In this document: positions 8,397 to 15,798 of the stretch, piece by piece
How positions within the stretch are numbered: position 1 is the first letter of the stretch
How the letters are laid out: the number at the start of each line of letters is the position of its first letter
Origin: Streptomyces sp. NRRL S-1022
GTDB taxonomy: Bacteria; Actinomycetota; Actinomycetes; Streptomycetales; Streptomycetaceae
DNA: 31,681 bases
Assembly (NCBI RefSeq): GCF_000720135.1
Contig: NZ_JOIU01000046.1
Coordinates: 1-31,681, forward strand
Reading direction: 5' to 3'
The notes under the pieces: generated by a model
Database searches by the model: none
Told to the model about the DNA's origin: nothing
Seen by the model: only the letters and a program-made list of their open reading frames with translations
Made by a program: the position numbers and the translations under genes

Positions 8397-8651
8397 ATGT
8401 CTGAGCCCGCCGTGAGCGTTATCGACGGCGTACTCGAAGAAGTAGCAACAAGCTTCGGCCTTGCCTCGGTGTCGATCGATGATTCATTCGTGGACCTCCG
8501 CGTGAATTCGGTCGCGGTATTACGCCTGATGGCCGCCCTTGAGAAGCGGTTTGACATCCCCCTGGACCTCGTCGATCTGTTTCAAGCCCAAGCCGTGGAC
8601 GATCTAGTCGAACTCGTGACAAGTTCCCTTGATCAGCGGAATGGTGAATAA
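8397..8651 (+). CDS. Free-standing acyl carrier protein, atypical serine motif
   Basis: 84 aa. ATG 8397 was chosen over an upstream TTG in frame because AAAGGAG lies just before it. The four-helix carrier pattern is plain: DDSFVDL near residues 28-34, then N37-S38-V39 at the phosphopantetheine site, and DIPLDLVDLFQAQAVDDLVELV as the third and fourth helices. The usual LGG(H/D)S(L) reads LRVNSV: the modifiable serine is kept but the two glycines and the Asp/His before it are lost. It would hold an acyl or aminoacyl thioester for trans-acting enzymes. The next gene starts 1 nt after its stop. Leu42 is a TTA codon (8520-8522), so bldA control is likely. Whether it is an ACP or a PCP cannot be decided. 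Confidence 0.88.
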   Translation: MSEPAVSVIDGVLEEVATSFGLASVSIDDSFVDLRVNSVAVLRLMAALEKRFDIPLDLVDLFQAQAVDDLVELVTSSLDQRNGE

Positions 8652-8652
8652 C

Positions 8653-9261
8653 ATGGAGATCGTCCCGCAGTCCTCTCTTTGGCGGCAAACCACCGATGTG
8701 GACTACATGCGGCAGGACGGCCGAGAGGAGCACCCGTCCCACCGTTGGGTGACAGAACGACTCACCGCTGTCTATGCGGATACATCGTTCTCCTTACTGG
8801 ACTGCGGCGTCATGTCAGGCGTCACCTATGAGGCGTTCCAGAAGGCCGGACTGCGGGTGGACTACACCGGCATCGACATCGGTCGATCCATCATCAACGA
8901 CTGCCGCGAGAAGTACCCCGAGGCACGCTGGCACCAGATGACCGTCACCGATCTCGCGCTTCCCGACTCCTCTTTCGATGTTGTCAACTGCCGCCACCTT
9001 CTTGAATGTCTTCCCTACTACGAGACGGCCGTCCGAGAGGTGTTTCGGGTGTCCCGTCGTCATGTGGTGCTCTGTTTCTTCCAGCCCCCCCGTGAGCCCG
9101 AGGTTCTGGTTCGCCGCGAGTCATCCGGCGGGTATGTGTGGTTCAACCGCTACGCTCCGGGCCCTTTGGAGCAGCTCCTCTCCAGTCTGTCCAACACGGT
9201 CGAGAGCGTGGACGTGGCCCATGACCGACGCCTTAACCGCATTTACTTCTGCACCAAGTAA
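8653..9261 (+). CDS. Class I SAM-dependent methyltransferase
   Basis: 202 aa. Methyltransf_11-like Rossmann fold: motif I region LLDCGVMSGVTYEAF (about residues 48-62, degenerate compared with E/DxGxGxG), acidic post-I strand YTGIDIGRSII, motif II-III segment VTDLALPDSSFDVVNCRHLL and motif IV VFRVSRRHVVLCFFQ. It would methylate a small molecule or a carrier-bound intermediate using S-adenosylmethionine; O-, N- or C-specificity cannot be read. ATG 8653 is preferred (GGTGA 5 nt upstream, one base after the ACP stop); ATG 8641 is an alternative. Tight coupling to the ACP suggests that an ACP-bound substrate is possible. Leu48 is a TTA codon (8794-8796). No membrane segment. Confidence 0.85.
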   Translation: MEIVPQSSLWRQTTDVDYMRQDGREEHPSHRWVTERLTAVYADTSFSLLDCGVMSGVTYEAFQKAGLRVDYTGIDIGRSIINDCREKYPEARWHQMTVTDLALPDSSFDVVNCRHLLECLPYYETAVREVFRVSRRHVVLCFFQPPREPEVLVRRESSGGYVWFNRYAPGPLEQLLSSLSNTVESVDVAHDRRLNRIYFCTK

Positions 9262-9293
9262 GTCGGCACAACGTGCGACTTGACGCGCCAAAA

Positions 9294-9326
9294 GGGCCCG
9301 GGCGGCTCGTTCAGCAGTCCGGGCCC
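9294..9326. terminator. Bidirectional hairpin between convergent genes
   Basis: Arms gggcccgg (9294-9301) and ccgggccc (9319-9326) around a 17-nt loop, lying between the stop of the methyltransferase (9261, plus) and the end of the hydrolase gene (9430, minus). The position fits a shared terminator for both transcripts. Confidence 0.7.
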
Positions 9327-9429
9327 CACACCTACGGCGAGTTCTCCTCCGAGGCGACAAGCCCCGTCGACGGAGTCACCTTTCACCGCCGCACGACATC
9401 GTTGACAACCGGTTGGCGATGGAATGGGC

Positions 9430-10365
9430 TCAGCAATGCCCCACCTCCTTGAGGAACCCTGCCGCTACACGAGTGAGCGCTTCCCCGGCTTCAAAGACCG
9501 ACAGATGATCCCCATGCGGCTCCATATGCAGAACGGAGCGCGGCAACGCCGCTGCGACCGCGTATGACCCGGCCGGATGGGTCGTTTCATCATCCGCGCT
9601 GGTGACGACGAGGGTGGGCGCGATGATGCGGGGCAATGCGTCACGAATGTCCTCCGCCATCAAGGCACCATTCAGTTTCGCATACCGGTACATCGACTCA
9701 TCATCCCGGTAGGGGCGAAGCACCAGGTCCGCGATATCCGGGTGCAGACCAGCTGTCTTGCTCTGGTCCAGAGCGCTCCGCACCATCGCCGCGCTCTTTC
9801 TGTTCTCCGAGGCTATGTCCAGCAGCGCCTGCAGATTACGCTGATGATCGCTTGTCGGACTCTCCGGGCCCAGTGCGTAGTCACCGTGCCACAGGCTCAG
9901 GGAGGTCACGCGGCCCGGCCGGGCTTCGGCAGCCCGCAAAGCCACGACGGCACCGCCGCACAGCCCCATCACGTGCGCCTGCGGCACGTCGAAATAGTCC
10001 AGGACAGCCAGCAGATCCTCGACTTGATGCGCCACCTGGTGGCCCATCAAGTCGAAGGCCTCGGCCGCCTCCGCCGTGCAGTGCCCGCCACTGGACAGGC
10101 CCCGTGTCTCCCAGGTGAGCACGTGGTGACGATCCGCCAGGAACCGCATCCACGGGCCGCACAGGTCAGCCGGCATGCCGCACGCGGAGGCGATCAGCAC
10201 GGCCGGGCGCCCAGGGGTACCGGCCGAACTCACCCGCAGCGGCACTCCGTCGGCAGAGGTGATGCGTGTGCTGCCGACGACCCCTCCGGTCCAGGTGGTC
10301 ATGGTGCCAGGGCCTCCTCGGTCCAACGCCGCCTCCTGAGCGGCTGTCGCTTGTTCGGCTGCCAT
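9430..10365 (-). CDS. Alpha/beta-hydrolase with cysteine nucleophile
   Basis: 311 aa, cytosolic alpha/beta-hydrolase fold. The nucleophile elbow reads VMGLCGGAVV, with Cys136 in place of the usual Ser of GxSxG. The remaining triad is present: Asp258/259 in LVVTSADDETTHP and His287 in PHGDHLSVFE. Cys nucleophiles occur in dienelactone hydrolases and in some NRPS thioesterases, such as the beta-lactone-forming one of obafluorin synthesis, so it is probably active. As the last gene of the minus operon, 19 nt after a PCP gene, it may release, cyclise or edit carrier-bound intermediates. The start at 10365 is used; ATG 10302 (MTTWTGG, behind GAGGAGG) is a real alternative and would drop 21 residues. 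No signal peptide. Confidence 0.87.
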   Translation of the reverse strand: MAAEQATAAQEAALDRGGPGTMTTWTGGVVGSTRITSADGVPLRVSSAGTPGRPAVLIASACGMPADLCGPWMRFLADRHHVLTWETRGLSSGGHCTAEAAEAFDLMGHQVAHQVEDLLAVLDYFDVPQAHVMGLCGGAVVALRAAEARPGRVTSLSLWHGDYALGPESPTSDHQRNLQALLDIASENRKSAAMVRSALDQSKTAGLHPDIADLVLRPYRDDESMYRYAKLNGALMAEDIRDALPRIIAPTLVVTSADDETTHPAGSYAVAAALPRSVLHMEPHGDHLSVFEAGEALTRVAAGFLKEVGHC

Positions 10366-10384
10366 GCGGACGCTTCCCGTACTG

Positions 10385-10645
10385 CTACGGGGTTCCGGCC
10401 GTGCACAGCGCGCTCACCACGTTCCAGAGCCCCTGGGGCGTGGTGAAGATTCCGGGCTCCACAAGATCATCGGGGAATGAAATTCCATACGCGTCTTCGA
10501 TGCCCAACATCAATTCGACCATGGCCAGTGAATCCAAACCGTAATCCGGAGTGTACAAATCGGCGAGCAAGGGCTCGTCGGGCTCCAGCAGGCTCAAGGA
10601 GCGTCGCATCAGTGACTCGAACTGCTCATCCCAAGGCGGATTCAT
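10385..10645 (-). CDS. Free-standing peptidyl/acyl carrier protein
   Basis: 86 aa from ATG 10645. Contains PDYGLDSLAMVELMLGIEDA with the phosphopantetheine serine Ser39 (DSL), followed by YGISFPDDLVEPGIFTTPQG, the third helix and the region before helix IV of a carrier protein. The frame is open further upstream, but that part overlaps the adenylation gene and has no carrier homology. Spaced 41 nt after the A-protein gene and 19 nt before the hydrolase gene, it is the obvious partner of the free A protein. GLDSL rather than GGxSL is more like type II ACPs and dedicated aminoacyl carriers. Confidence 0.9.
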   Translation of the reverse strand: MNPPWDEQFESLMRRSLSLLEPDEPLLADLYTPDYGLDSLAMVELMLGIEDAYGISFPDDLVEPGIFTTPQGLWNVVSALCTAGTP

Positions 10646-10686
10646 GACTCCACTCGATTCGCTCGTGCGCGGGGCGCTGAAGTCGG

Positions 10687-12411
10687 TCAACCGGCCGGCC
10701 CTTTCCCTGATCGCGGCAGAGAACGGTAGTCGATCTTTCCATGACTGGTCAGGGGTATCTCGTGCAGCCTCACCCAGTTGCTGGAAACGGCCCATGGCAG
10801 ACTTCCACGAAGATGTTCCTGCAGTTCTCTGACTGACACGTCATCGGCTGCCACGTAGTAGATCCTCAGCCGGTGGGACTCCCCTGCGGCCTCAGCGGTC
10901 ACGGCGCAACCAGCGAGTGACGGGTGACGTCTGAGGACGAGTTCGACCTCGTCCAGCTCCATCCGCAGTCCCCGGATCTTGATCTGCCGGTCGGATCGAC
11001 CGAGATAGTACACGAGGCCGTCGTCAACGCATGCCAGGTCGCCTGTGCGGTAAAGCCGTGAGCTGGGAAGCCCGGGACCGAGATCGTTACGGAAGAACGA
11101 GGCGGGGCTGCCGTCCCCGCCGAGATAGCCCGCTCCCACGGGTACCCCTCCGACGAACAGCTGGCCCGCCTCGCCGGGGCGTGCCGGACGCCATACCCCA
11201 TCGTGCTCCACGAGTACGTACAGGAACGTATTGGCTATGGGCCGGCCAACGGGCAGCCTGGGGCGTCGCACATCGGTGCGTCGGACCACATGCTGAGCGA
11301 CATCGTCGGAACACTCGCTCATACCATAGGCGTTCAGCAACCTCGCGTGGGGCAGCGTGTCGAGTACCTCCGCGGCGAGCTGGGGGCGCAGTTCCTCACC
11401 CGTCGAGACCAACCAGCGCAGCCTGGGCAGCCGCTCGCCGTCGGGCCTCCTGCGGAGTTCGCCGACGAACATGGAGATCATCGTCGGCACCATCTGCGCC
11501 ACAGTGACCTCATGTTCACTCAAGGCCTTGAGCAATCGACGCGGATTCGCCACGTCGAACCCCCCGATGACGGCCACTGTGGCACCTGCCGTCACCGCCG
11601 CCAACATCTGCCATATCGAGACGACGTACGTCGGCGGAGCGGTGAAGGCCACCACGTCCCCAGAGGTGAGATTCAGCGAGTCGACCATGTGCGTCAGGTG
11701 GTTGGCCATTCCCCGATGGTCGACGACGGCGCCTTTGGGCGTGCCCGTGCTGCCCGATGTGTAGATGACATACCGGGCCTGGTCGCCGGGGTCGGTCGGC
11801 GGCTCGCAGGGCGGAGCGGACGGCTCGCACTCTTCCGCCTCTTCCAGCTGCAGCAGTTCGGCACCCGCGTCTGCGGCAGCACGGACAAGCGCCGGGGAAG
11901 GAGACTCGTGCGCATCCGCCTCCGCACTACCGCGATGCACCAGGACGCAGGTGCACCGCGCCTGGGTGAACACCTCTGCCAGCCGCTCCGGCGGCCACGC
12001 GCCATCCACCGGGATGTAGACGGCACCGATGCTTTCGAGCGCGAGAAAGGCAACGGCGCTCTTGTGGCTTCGCGGCCCCGACACGGCGACGCGCTCACCC
12101 GGTGTGCAACCCTGCAACAGCAGGAATGAACGCAACCGGGCTACCTCGTCATGTAGTTGTCCGTAGGTGGTCCCCTGCTCGCCTTCCCTGAAAGCCACTC
12201 GGTCGCGACTGTCGCGGGCGTGCGCGTGCAGGACGTCGGACACCAGTGGCGCCGACCGGTGCACGGTGCCGCGCCGTACCAGCGCGTGGTCGGCCTCCGC
12301 GGAGATCGTGCCGGGTGCCACGGCGAGCACCGGCAAGGACGTGTCGCCCACGCCGTCAGTCGTAGCGCTTGTGCGGTTCACTCCGGGCACCCCTTCTCTC
12401 CGATCCCTCAC
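10687..12411 (-). CDS. Stand-alone adenylation (A) protein
   Basis: 574 aa AMP-forming ligase without other domains; loads an acid onto a carrier protein via an acyl-adenylate. Core motifs: A3 YVIYTSGSTGTPKG (about residues 213-226), A5 NAYGMSECSDDVA, A7 YRTGDL, A8 GRSDRQIKIRGLRMELDEVE, and the A10 lysine in LTSHGKIDY. The A4 region reads TYVVSIWQML, so the residue that normally binds the alpha-amino group (Asp235 in PheA numbering) is Val. By my manual alignment the pocket is V-V-W-Q-V-T-A-D-D-K. Val235 with Trp239 recalls beta-alanine-type pockets, so a beta-amino or non-amino acid is plausible. The GTG start at 12411 overlaps the C gene stop (GTGA); GTG 12381 is an alternative. The PCP gene follows. 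Confidence 0.93.
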   Translation of the reverse strand: MRDRREGVPGVNRTSATTDGVGDTSLPVLAVAPGTISAEADHALVRRGTVHRSAPLVSDVLHAHARDSRDRVAFREGEQGTTYGQLHDEVARLRSFLLLQGCTPGERVAVSGPRSHKSAVAFLALESIGAVYIPVDGAWPPERLAEVFTQARCTCVLVHRGSAEADAHESPSPALVRAAADAGAELLQLEEAEECEPSAPPCEPPTDPGDQARYVIYTSGSTGTPKGAVVDHRGMANHLTHMVDSLNLTSGDVVAFTAPPTYVVSIWQMLAAVTAGATVAVIGGFDVANPRRLLKALSEHEVTVAQMVPTMISMFVGELRRRPDGERLPRLRWLVSTGEELRPQLAAEVLDTLPHARLLNAYGMSECSDDVAQHVVRRTDVRRPRLPVGRPIANTFLYVLVEHDGVWRPARPGEAGQLFVGGVPVGAGYLGGDGSPASFFRNDLGPGLPSSRLYRTGDLACVDDGLVYYLGRSDRQIKIRGLRMELDEVELVLRRHPSLAGCAVTAEAAGESHRLRIYYVAADDVSVRELQEHLRGSLPWAVSSNWVRLHEIPLTSHGKIDYRSLPRSGKGPAG

Positions 12412-13739
12412 GGGATCAGCGTCTCGGCGAGCAGGTTTACGTACTCCTCCAAGAAGGCATCGACGAACGCCCGGCTGTAGAGGTTGGCGTCGTACCCGAT
12501 CGCGCCCGTCAGCTCCTTTCCAGTCAGTTCGAGGCGGAACTTGATCGCGGTCGCCGCGGCACCCTCACGCTCGCCCTCACGCTCCTCCTCCTGTATGAGC
12601 GGCTGAAGTGGGACTCCTCCGAAGTGCACCGCTTCCCGCCTCGACGGGTGCTGGTCGAAGATGAACATGACGTCCACGGACGCGGACGAGAACCGGGCTC
12701 GCCGCCATAGCGTCTGGGCACAGATGTCCTGGTTCTCGTAGGCGTCGAGGAGAGTGGAACGGACGTCACGCACGAGTGACTCTGGCCGGCCGTCAGTGGG
12801 CACGCGGACTCCGATGACCGCGAAGTTGAGGATGCAGCCGATCAGGTCCGCCGTCTCGTAAGCGGCTCGGCGGTTGAACAGGGTCAGCACCGCGACGTCC
12901 GGACGCTGGACACGCCGGGCCAGCAGTTTCATGAAGGCAGCCATGGTGATCATGTGAGGGGTCGCCCGGTACCTCTTAGCCGCCGGCCACAATGCATGAC
13001 CGAGGTTCTGCGGGAGGGTGAACCTGCGGGTGCACGGCCTGCGCCGTGCGGGGCTGCTCCCCCCGACCAGGTCGTGGGGGACGTGCAGTGGACGCACCTC
13101 GCGCAGCACGCGGTTCCAGTACTCGGTCTCGGAGGCGGCCTTCGGACTCCGGGCCACGGCCCGCTCCCGGGCAACCCAGTCGCGCAGCCGCGGCGGCGGA
13201 GTGCGCACGCGGTCGACGTCGCCGCACGACAGCATCTCGTACTCCTCCGACAGGTCCCGCCACAGGACGTCCAGAGACCAGCCGTCGGCAATGATGTGAT
13301 GGACGGTCAACAGCAGGACGAAGTCGTCCTGCGAGCAGCGCACGATGCCGAGTCGGACGAGGGAATCGCGTGCCAGGTCGAACCGGCGGTGCTGCTCGGA
13401 GTCCGCCAGATCGCGGAGGATATCGTCCCTCGACGCTTCAGGAATGCCGCTGATGTCGCGGAGCCACGCCACGGGCCGGGGCGGCTGTCGATGGATGATC
13501 TGGACCGGCTCGCCGTCGACCCGGCCGAAGTTGGTGCGTACGGCCTCATGTCGCAGAGTCACGTTCCTGACCGCGGCCTCCATGATCGCGACGTCGAGGG
13601 CTCCGCGCACGCGTACCGGTGTCGACATCACCAGTCCGGGGTCCGGGAACAGGCGTTCCCGCCCCCACCAGTAGCGCTGCAGCTCGGACATCGGCGCGAG
13701 GGTGTCGGTGGTGGTGATGACTGGCTTCAAGGAGTACAC
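12408..13739 (-). CDS. Stand-alone NRPS condensation protein
   Basis: 443 aa, a single condensation domain that forms an amide between carrier-bound acyl and amine partners. Seen: C1-like MSELQRYWWGRERLF, C2 RHEAVRTNF, catalytic His-His-x3-Asp-Gly in HHIIADGWS (His147-His148, Asp152), and a late-domain segment GCILNFAVIGVRV. The HHxxxDG motif is intact, so it should be active. The GTG start at 13739 lies 3 nt after the stop of the C-PCP gene. A short highly charged run (EEEREGEREGAAATA) interrupts the late C-domain region. No A or PCP is fused, so it must act in trans with the neighbouring free A, PCP and C-PCP proteins. Confidence 0.92.
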   Translation of the reverse strand: MYSLKPVITTTDTLAPMSELQRYWWGRERLFPDPGLVMSTPVRVRGALDVAIMEAAVRNVTLRHEAVRTNFGRVDGEPVQIIHRQPPRPVAWLRDISGIPEASRDDILRDLADSEQHRRFDLARDSLVRLGIVRCSQDDFVLLLTVHHIIADGWSLDVLWRDLSEEYEMLSCGDVDRVRTPPPRLRDWVARERAVARSPKAASETEYWNRVLREVRPLHVPHDLVGGSSPARRRPCTRRFTLPQNLGHALWPAAKRYRATPHMITMAAFMKLLARRVQRPDVAVLTLFNRRAAYETADLIGCILNFAVIGVRVPTDGRPESLVRDVRSTLLDAYENQDICAQTLWRRARFSSASVDVMFIFDQHPSRREAVHFGGVPLQPLIQEEEREGEREGAAATAIKFRLELTGKELTGAIGYDANLYSRAFVDAFLEEYVNLLAETLIP

Positions 13740-13742
13740 CCC

Positions 13743-15398
13743 CTAGCGTTTCCGGCTCGGTTCCGCCGCGACCGTTTCGGCGCAGACACGCGCCAGGTCT
13801 CCTATCACCGGGTGGTCGAGGATCTGCCGTACGGACACCTCGGCGCCCAGTAGCTGCTGAAGCCGGATGGCGAGCCGGGCCGCATGAAGGGATCCCCCAC
13901 CGAGTTCGAAGAAGTCGTCGCGCGGGTCGATGTCGCTCTCCGCCACGCCGAAGATCTCTGAGAGAAGTCGCATGAGCGTGCCCATGACCACTCCCTCGGC
14001 CGCCGGCTCCTCGGCCGTGGCCTCCGCTGCGCCGCCCGGCCCGGTCTTCGCGGGCTCGTCCACTGGAGGGGACAGGGGCTCGACCGAGAGGGTCCCCAGT
14101 TCGGCGACGCGCACACCGGTTGCGTCGACGATGCGAGCGAGCAGGAGCTGCAGGGCGTCCGCCGCCTTCACCATCGCGGATTCCGGGAACATCCCTCCCG
14201 CGTAGCCGAGCCGGGTGACCAGTGTGTCCTCGTCCAGGAACGCGGTCAGCACCATGGGGAAGTGTGGTGTGTTGTGTCCGCCGAACGTTACGTGCAGCCC
14301 GTCCTCACGCGTCTGCGGCCGGCGGACCAGACCGGGGACGTTCTGAAAGACGAAGCCGGTGTCGAACAGGGAACGCCGGCCGCACGCCTCCTGTATGGCG
14401 GAGAGTCCGAGGTACTCGTGGTCCGCGAGACGGGCCTGTTCCGACTGGATCCGCAGACACAGCTGCCCCACCGTCTCAGCGCCGTCCAGGCGGATCCTCG
14501 CCGGGATCGTGTTCGCGAACATTCCGATCATGCGATCACTGCCGGGCAGGTCGGCGGGTCGGCCGGCCACCGTCTTGCCGATCACGATGTCGCTGCTGTC
14601 GCAGAGGTGGCTCATGACGAGTCCCCACGCCGCTTGGACCACCGTGTTCAACGTCAGGTCATGGTCACGGGCACAGGCGCGCAAGCGCTCAGTGGTCCGG
14701 GGGTCCAGCCGGCGTTCCAGACGACGCGCCACAGACGCCCTGTTGCCGGCCCCGTCGAACGCCACACGGGTGCCCGTACGGAGCCCCGAGAGATAGGCAC
14801 GCCAAGCCGCCTCAGCCGGCTCCCGGCTCTGACCGGCAAGCCATGTCCCGTATGCGCGATAGGAACCGGGTAGGTCGCGAGTGGTCTGAGTACCGTCATA
14901 CCCGTCGACGATCTGCTCCAGCAGCAGGTAGCCCGACCACCCGTCCAGCAGGATGTGGTGGTAGGTAAGGGCCAGCACGTGCCGTTCCGGCGTGACGCTG
15001 ATCAGCAGGCCTCGGATCAACGGCGGCTTGGCGAGATCGGTCTGCCGGCACAGCTCCGCGGAGAGGATCGAGCGGAGTTCGTCCTGTCGACGGGACGGCT
15101 CCTCGTCGCGCAGGTCCACGCTCTCCAGTGGTATCTCCGCTTCCCTGAGGATCACCTGCACCAGCCGCCCCGTTCCCGGACGCATGTGGAACCCCGCGCG
15201 GAGCGCGGGATAGCGGGCCAGCACAGTCGCCACGGCGGCACGCATACGGTCGGCGTCGAAGGGGCCGCGGAACTCCATCGTGGCCTGGAGTACGTACGAG
15301 CCTTCCTCGCCCCCGCGGTAGAGCCAGTCCAAGTACAGGCTTTCCTGAGGGGGCGTGGCGGGCAGGACATCCTCGATGTCCGAATGGGTCACGGTCAC
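13743..15398 (-). CDS. NRPS didomain: condensation plus PCP
   Basis: 551 aa. Condensation domain (about residues 8-440): DVLPATPPQESLYLDWLY, PALRAGF, HHILLDGWS (His147-His148, Asp152), IGKTVAGRPADLPGSDRMIG and MFANTIPARI, which resembles LCL/epimerisation-relative C domains. After a Pro/Ala/Glu-rich linker (about 445-475) comes a carrier domain with DDFFELGGGSLHAARL, Ser503. There is no A domain, so the PCP must be loaded in trans, presumably by the free A protein. Its GTG start overlaps the preceding PCP gene (GTGA at 15395-15398); GTG 15392 has the better ribosome-binding site spacing (GAGGAG) and may be the true start. It lies directly upstream of another C gene. Confidence 0.93.
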   Translation of the reverse strand: MTVTHSDIEDVLPATPPQESLYLDWLYRGGEEGSYVLQATMEFRGPFDADRMRAAVATVLARYPALRAGFHMRPGTGRLVQVILREAEIPLESVDLRDEEPSRRQDELRSILSAELCRQTDLAKPPLIRGLLISVTPERHVLALTYHHILLDGWSGYLLLEQIVDGYDGTQTTRDLPGSYRAYGTWLAGQSREPAEAAWRAYLSGLRTGTRVAFDGAGNRASVARRLERRLDPRTTERLRACARDHDLTLNTVVQAAWGLVMSHLCDSSDIVIGKTVAGRPADLPGSDRMIGMFANTIPARIRLDGAETVGQLCLRIQSEQARLADHEYLGLSAIQEACGRRSLFDTGFVFQNVPGLVRRPQTREDGLHVTFGGHNTPHFPMVLTAFLDEDTLVTRLGYAGGMFPESAMVKAADALQLLLARIVDATGVRVAELGTLSVEPLSPPVDEPAKTGPGGAAEATAEEPAAEGVVMGTLMRLLSEIFGVAESDIDPRDDFFELGGGSLHAARLAIRLQQLLGAEVSVRQILDHPVIGDLARVCAETVAAEPSRKR

Positions 15399-15757
15399 CT
15401 CCTCATCTCCGCCGCGATGTCATCGAGTTCCTGCTCGCTCAGCGCCTCCAGTCCGTCGACCGGGTCGGCCGACGCCACCTGGGCGTACCGGGACTCACCG
15501 GCCGAGGCCGCCCTCTCCCTGACGATCGCGGCGAGCGCACGTACCGTCCTGGCATCGAAGACATCCTGGATCCCCAGCTCCAGACCCTCCTGGCGGGCCC
15601 GGCTGACGAGGCGCAGGACAGCGATGCTGTCGCCTTCCAGCGCGAAGAAGCTGTCATCCATGCCGACGGAATCCACTGAGAGCACCTCGGCGTACAGTTG
15701 CCGAAGGCGGTCCTCCTCCGCGCCGCCGTGCTGCGAAGCCGGCTTGTCTGCGGTCAT
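15395..15757 (-). CDS. Free-standing peptidyl carrier protein
   Basis: 120 aa from ATG 15757, which has GGGAGG 5 nt upstream. Carrier domain: EEDRLRQLYAEVLSVDSV, then DDSFFALEGDSIAVLRLVSR with the modifiable Ser44, then GIQDVFDARTVRALAAIV. A roughly 30-residue acidic tail (ADPVDGLEALSEQELDDIAA) follows and may be a docking element. An earlier ATG at 15802 overlaps the ABC transporter stop as ATGA and is an alternative start adding 15 residues. It overlaps the following C-PCP gene by 4 nt, so the two are translationally coupled and probably work together. Confidence 0.9.
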   Translation of the reverse strand: MTADKPASQHGGAEEDRLRQLYAEVLSVDSVGMDDSFFALEGDSIAVLRLVSRARQEGLELGIQDVFDARTVRALAAIVRERAASAGESRYAQVASADPVDGLEALSEQELDDIAAEMRR

Positions 15758-15798
15758 TGGCGCCTCCCTGGTCGTTTTGTCTGGCCTGCGGGCGTCCT

